64,000 nt of DNA from Prescottella sp. R16 (GTDB taxonomy: Bacteria > Actinomycetota > Actinomycetes > Mycobacteriales > Mycobacteriaceae): NCBI RefSeq assembly GCF_030656875.1, contig NZ_CP130943.1, positions 1,488,001-1,552,000 on the forward strand. The letters run 5' to 3'. Under the pieces are notes generated by a model. The model was not told where the DNA came from. It saw only the letters and a list, made by a program, of their open reading frames with translations, and made no database searches. Within the stretch, counting starts at the first letter, position 1. Every line of letters starts with the position of its first letter. Made by a program: the position numbers and the translations under genes. Positions 59,882-64,000 of this stretch are shown in pieces.

Positions 59882-62800
59882 CTACGCCCCCGCCCGAATC
59901 CGTTCCCCGTTCCGGATGAGCCGCCCGTTGCCGAGTGCGTGGTCGAGGCAGGCTTCGAGTCGGTCGCGACTGGGCCCGGTGAGGCGGGTCTGGTTGAAGA
60001 CCGCCATGGTCTCCCGCATGAGGGGTTCGATGTCGAGTTCATGGCCCCGGCATACGGCGGCCATCGCGTTGACGATCTCTTCGGGCGCGATGTCGCCCAG
60101 GGAGCGGGTGACACCTTCGGGTGTGGTGCGGTAGCCGCGCCACTCGACCCGGTCGAGTTCGCGGGGCCACACGAAACTGCCCAGCGCCGTGGCGTGCACG
60201 AGTTCCGCCGGCACACAGTCGGTGATGAAACCCTTGCGCGTCGCGGACACGCGGTCGAAGCCGAAGCGGCGTCCCACATCTCGTGCCAGCCGATCCAGTT
60301 CGATCGGCCCCTCGATCTCCACTGTCTCCCGCACCGCCGCCGTGATCCGCCCCCGCACGGACTGGGACGACGTCCGATCGAGATCCTCGCGTTCCCCGAT
60401 CGCGGTGGTCGGCGCACACCGGTATTCGACACCCCGACCGTGCCAGTCCCGCACCGACACCACCGGAACATCCACAGCGGCCGACGCGATCAACGCGTGT
60501 TCCTGAACCTCGGGCGCATCCGGCACGTCGTCGTCCTCCGATGCCGCACCCCACGACAGTTCGACATCCTCCGACACGTCCACGTCCACGTCCTCGACCG
60601 CGACGTCGTCGAGACCCCGCGCCTCGAACTCCGCCATCTCCGACGCCCGCTGCGCGGCAGCAGCTTCCATCTGCCGCAGGAAGAAGGTGCGTCGGCCGCG
60701 TGACACGATCACGGCCACGTCGACACGTTCGAGGATCCGTTCGGGCATGTCGATCCAGTCCGGCAGCCACACCCGCAACGACGACCGCCAGCCCATGATG
60801 TCCTCGAGAAGCCGGGGTGTGGCGTCCCGGTCGGCGACCGTGGGACGGTCCGCCCACCGCGGGCCGTCGAGCATCAACGCCACCTGCCAGTGATCGCATC
60901 CCGGCTCACGCACCACGATGTCGAGAACGAACTCGGACAGCCCGTAGTTCGCCTCCACCTCGTAGCCGCGTGAACGCAGTGCGGAACACACCGACTCGTG
61001 GACGGCGTCGATGCCCTCGCTGCTGCCGGACCGGCCGGCGGCTGAGCCTGCGGCGGCGAGCTCGAGGTAGCCGCGCAGATGGGCGAGGCCCACGGAGTTG
61101 GTGCGGGTCAGGTCGATGTCGGCCGGGTCGAACGACGTGATGATGACGACCTTGCGACGTGCCCGCGTGATCGCCACATTGAACCGTTTCTCGCCGCCCG
61201 CACGGCCGATCGGGCCGAAGTTCAACGGCAGCTTCGGATCCCCGGGCTTCTTCGAGAACGCCGTGCTGAACAGGATCACGTCCCGCTCGTCGCCCTGCAC
61301 GTTCTCGAGGTTCTTGACGAAGATGCCCTCCTCGGCGTCGGCGCGGAGCTGCTCACGCACCCGCGGATCGTCGCACTCGTCGAGCAGATCCTGCACCAGC
61401 GTCCGTTGCTGGGTGTTGAACGTGACCACACCGATGCTCTGGCCGGCCAGGTGCGGGGTGGACAGTCTGGTGCGGATCTCGGCGACGATCGCCTCCGCCT
61501 CCACCCGGTTGGTGCGGAACTCGTGCTTCTTGTCCTCGCGGTTGAAATGCCCGTCGACCCGCCGCCATTCGACACCGGCCGTGACATCGCCACCCGGCGA
61601 CGGGAGGCTCGCAAGCCGGCCCTCGTAGTAGTGCCGGTTCGAGAAGTCGATGAGCGACTCGTCCTGGCTGCGGTAGTGCCACGACAGCCACAGCCGCGGC
61701 ACACCCGACTCGACACATTCGGTGAGGATGCTCTCCGAATCCTCGGGGGCGAGCGTGCCGTCCTCGTCCTCCTCGTCGTCGTCCGCGGTCGACACCTGCC
61801 CGAACGATGTCGGCGGCATCTGCTGCGAATCACCGACGATCACCGCGGACCGGCCCCGCCCGAGAGCACCGATCGCCTGTGCGACCGTCACCTGCGACGC
61901 CTCGTCGAACACGACGAGATCGAAGGTGACCGAGCCGGGTGGCACGAACTGGGCCAGCGAGCCGGGGCTGACGAACACGCACGGCGTCGCCGCGAGAATG
62001 TGCTCGCCGTAGCGGGCCATCAGCTGACGGAACGTGGCACCGCCGCGTTTGCGGTCGAGGAGACGACGCAGCTCCCCGATGTCGCCGCGCAGGGCGCCGG
62101 CCCGGAAGGGGCGTCGGGCCAGCAGGGACGCCGGCAGCGCCCGCACCTGCTCGGCGCGCAGCACGTCCGCGGCTACCGCGAAATCGTCCACCTCGCCGTC
62201 GCGCAGCGCGGTGTCGAAATCGGCGAGTCCGCTCACCCGGCGCCGCTCGGCGATCGACGCGTGCGCCACACCCCGGATGAACGCGACCGGCGCCTCACCG
62301 GCGGAGATCCGGCCGGCCAGCAGGTCGTCGACGAACTCGGTGAGCCCGGCCCGGCGGAGTGGATCGAGGAAACCCGACAGCCGCGACCAGGTCCGGAACC
62401 GGCGGGCGCCGCTGCTGCGGGCCTCGTCGGTCCATGCCGCGCTGTCCCGCTCCCATGCCGCGAGCCAGTGCGCGTCGCCCCGCCACCGGGCGAGCGACTC
62501 GTCGTCGGCGCCGACACAACCGCACCAGGTCGTCCACGCCGCCGACACCTCGTCGAGGAGACGGATCTCGTCGGCGGTGGGGAAGCCCTGCGACACGAGC
62601 AGCTGCCACAGTTCCGGTTCGGCGTCGACGAACGCGACCGTCGCGGCAATGTATTCGAAGATCGGCGCCAGGTCGTCGATACTGTGGGCCGCCAACGGAT
62701 TCCACGCCACCGGAGCGAACGGTCCCAACAACTCGGCCGCCTGCGTGCGGATACGGGTCACATGTTCGCGGGCACCCGGGATCGCCCGCAGCAACGGCAG

Positions 62801-64000
62801 CACCCGATCCGGTGCCAGGTCCGCACCGGAGACGGCGAACGGTTCGATGCTCCGCTGGAACTGTTCGGCCCGCTTCTTCTTGCCGAACACCCCCTTGTCG
62901 ACGTTCTCCGCCTCCGTCACGAACGCGGTGATGTCCCCGGCCTCGACGAACATCGGATCGAACATCGCCAGCAGCGGGGCACAGTACTGGTGGAGACGCC
63001 GGATCTCGGCGTGCAGGGCGTCCCGTCCGGCAGCGAACTGCGGCCCCCGCATCCACGCGAGCGTGGCGGCGTCGGGGACCGGGCGTCCGAGCTGGCGGGA
63101 CGCGGGCACGTGGAGTGCGTCGATGCGAGCGGGCTCGTCGAGACACTCGAGCAGCGACCGCATCCGGGGATGCGCGTGAATCGATTCCAGGGCGGCGGCG
63201 AGCCGGGCGGCGTCCGCGGCCACCCGGGTCTCGTCGGCGGCGTCGGGTAGACGGCCGACGATCGCCCACGGACTGCCGTCGTGGACCGGGATCGAGCGAC
63301 CCAGCCTGGAGAACTGTTCGGCGGCGTCGGCCAGCTCCGTGCGAGAAACCGTGGGCGAGGTGACGAACGCCGTCGGAATCGGTGCGGTGACACCGGCTCC
63401 GACACCGAGGAGGTCGTCGTACGACACCCACAGCGACTGGTCGATACCGTTGCGGCCGTGGATTTTCGCGGGATAGTCCGCGAGCGGGGCGAGCCGGGTC
63501 CGGTAGTCGGCGAGCTTCGCGGTCCAACTGTGCTCGTTGTAGCGGACCGTGTGGTCGATCGAGGTGCGCAGCTGTTCGCGAATAGCGTTGGGGGTCTGGC
63601 TCTTCCCGTGTAGGTCGAGAGTGAACTCGCTCAGCCCCACCCGGCCCAGCCGCTTCTTCACCACATCGAGCGCCGCCTGCTTCTCGGCGACGAACAGCAC
63701 GGTCTTGCCCTCGTCGAGGGCGTGCGCGATCAGGTTCGTGATCGTCTGCGACTTGCCGGTGCCGGGCGGCCCCTCGAGAACGAACGTGCGCCCCTGTCCC
63801 GCGGCCACGACGGCACGCAGCTGGGAGCCGTCGGCGGGAATCGGGACGGGCACGGCGGCCTCGTCGACGACGATGTCGTCGAGACCGGAATCGTCGGTGG
63901 CCTGCGGATCGCGGAACGACTGACCGGCGTGATGCGTCAGATGCCGGACGATGGGACTCTGCTCGAGGACATCCCAGTGATCGGTGAGGTCCTTCCACAT
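59882..64000 (-). CDS. Very large superfamily 1 helicase with nuclease-like and DUF3320 domains, C-terminal part
   Basis: At least 1372 codons are visible; the N-terminus lies beyond the window, so the codon at 64000 is probably internal. Visible in order: Walker A GPPGTGKSQT (83rd visible codon is the Lys), a long helical insertion, Walker B VFDEASQ, GDSQQMPPTSF, LSWHYRSQDESLIDFSN, GVVTFNTQQRTL, NVQGDERDVILFS and NVAITRARRKVVI. After the helicase comes a domain like PD-(D/E)XK/Vsr-type nucleases (SRGYEVEANYGLSEFVLDIVV, then ALMLDGPRWADRPTVADRD) and a C-terminal DUF3320-like domain. In the nuclease-like part the usual ECDG element reads MLDG, so cleavage may be lost. This architecture includes reported antiviral proteins. 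Confidence 0.85.
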   Translation of the reverse strand: MWKDLTDHWDVLEQSPIVRHLTHHAGQSFRDPQATDDSGLDDIVVDEAAVPVPIPADGSQLRAVVAAGQGRTFVLEGPPGTGKSQTITNLIAHALDEGKTVLFVAEKQAALDVVKKRLGRVGLSEFTLDLHGKSQTPNAIREQLRTSIDHTVRYNEHSWTAKLADYRTRLAPLADYPAKIHGRNGIDQSLWVSYDDLLGVGAGVTAPIPTAFVTSPTVSRTELADAAEQFSRLGRSIPVHDGSPWAIVGRLPDAADETRVAADAARLAAALESIHAHPRMRSLLECLDEPARIDALHVPASRQLGRPVPDAATLAWMRGPQFAAGRDALHAEIRRLHQYCAPLLAMFDPMFVEAGDITAFVTEAENVDKGVFGKKKRAEQFQRSIEPFAVSGADLAPDRVLPLLRAIPGAREHVTRIRTQAAELLGPFAPVAWNPLAAHSIDDLAPIFEYIAATVAFVDAEPELWQLLVSQGFPTADEIRLLDEVSAAWTTWCGCVGADDESLARWRGDAHWLAAWERDSAAWTDEARSSGARRFRTWSRLSGFLDPLRRAGLTEFVDDLLAGRISAGEAPVAFIRGVAHASIAERRRVSGLADFDTALRDGEVDDFAVAADVLRAEQVRALPASLLARRPFRAGALRGDIGELRRLLDRKRGGATFRQLMARYGEHILAATPCVFVSPGSLAQFVPPGSVTFDLVVFDEASQVTVAQAIGALGRGRSAVIVGDSQQMPPTSFGQVSTADDDEEDEDGTLAPEDSESILTECVESGVPRLWLSWHYRSQDESLIDFSNRHYYEGRLASLPSPGGDVTAGVEWRRVDGHFNREDKKHEFRTNRVEAEAIVAEIRTRLSTPHLAGQSIGVVTFNTQQRTLVQDLLDECDDPRVREQLRADAEEGIFVKNLENVQGDERDVILFSTAFSKKPGDPKLPLNFGPIGRAGGEKRFNVAITRARRKVVIITSFDPADIDLTRTNSVGLAHLRGYLELAAAGSAAGRSGSSEGIDAVHESVCSALRSRGYEVEANYGLSEFVLDIVVREPGCDHWQVALMLDGPRWADRPTVADRDATPRLLEDIMGWRSSLRVWLPDWIDMPERILERVDVAVIVSRGRRTFFLRQMEAAAAQRASEMAEFEARGLDDVAVEDVDVDVSEDVELSWGAASEDDDVPDAPEVQEHALIASAAVDVPVVSVRDWHGRGVEYRCAPTTAIGEREDLDRTSSQSVRGRITAAVRETVEIEGPIELDRLARDVGRRFGFDRVSATRKGFITDCVPAELVHATALGSFVWPRELDRVEWRGYRTTPEGVTRSLGDIAPEEIVNAMAAVCRGHELDIEPLMRETMAVFNQTRLTGPSRDRLEACLDHALGNGRLIRNGERIRAGA

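Noticed and set aside
1..64000. tRNA or rRNA genes, CRISPR arrays, prophage or plasmid origin
   Set aside because: No cloverleaf-like stretch with the conserved GGTTCGAATCC-type arm was seen in the short intergenic gaps, there is no spaced direct-repeat array, and there are no phage structural or replication genes.

Overview
The window is about 64 kb of GC-rich, tightly packed DNA. Many genes start with GTG and many overlap the previous stop as ATGA or GTGA. The gene content points to a mycolic-acid actinomycete, most likely Rhodococcus, Prescottella or a close relative: a CtpI/CtpH-type giant P-type ATPase, a DUF3558 lipoprotein, recC-recB-recD in the mycobacterial order, an IdeR-type iron box, and a Baeyer-Villiger monooxygenase catabolic cluster. 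I saw no rRNA, tRNA, CRISPR array or phage gene. No stretch over 300 bases lacks a gene; the longest gaps are 282 bp (50070-50351) and 212 bp (27810-28021).

1-10.5 kb. A thiamine-precursor salvage operon (TPP riboswitch, tenA, ThiY-like lipoprotein, start of a permease) runs off the left edge. It is followed by a type-B carboxylesterase, an MFS exporter with a coupled DUF2470 gene under a probable iron box, and an ABC exporter (ATPase plus FtsX-like permease) divergent from a histidine kinase/response regulator pair. A 39-bp inverted repeat lies between the ABC genes and the kinase.

10.5-25.4 kb. A 1430-residue P-type ATPase lies between two small partner genes. Next come a spermidine-synthase-like protein, an SdpI-family protein, an enoyl-CoA hydratase/isomerase, an SPFH protein paired with a ribbon-helix-helix protein, a metallo-beta-lactamase-fold hydrolase, small membrane proteins and a YbjN/TY-Chap-like protein. 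An NAD/ADP-ribose module closes the region: NrtR, ADP-ribosylglycohydrolase and macrodomain around an NrtR-type palindrome.

25.4-45.1 kb. A lactate module (lldP-lldR divergent from lutABC) has two near-identical 17-bp operators in the shared promoter region. It is followed by an ATGA-coupled operon of an orphan peptide-type binding lipoprotein, a nitronate monooxygenase-like protein and an acyl-CoA ligase, then a flavohaemoglobin and the recCBD operon.

45.1-52.8 kb. This is a catabolic cluster: epoxide hydrolase, NTF2-like protein, MFS transporter, HapE-like Baeyer-Villiger monooxygenase, SDR, HSL-type esterase and TetR regulator. The likely logic is ketone to ester, then ester hydrolysis.

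52.8-64 kb. This is a cell-envelope and accessory region: SIMPL protein, two lipoproteins, an NfeD/slipin pair, a small helical protein with ESX-like motifs and a second TY-Chap-like protein with a cysteine-rich tail. An apparently intact IS3-family element of 1255 bp follows, and then a very large DUF3320-type superfamily 1 helicase with a degenerate nuclease-like domain that leaves the window on the right.

All family names come from reading motifs in the translated sequence; no database search was run.
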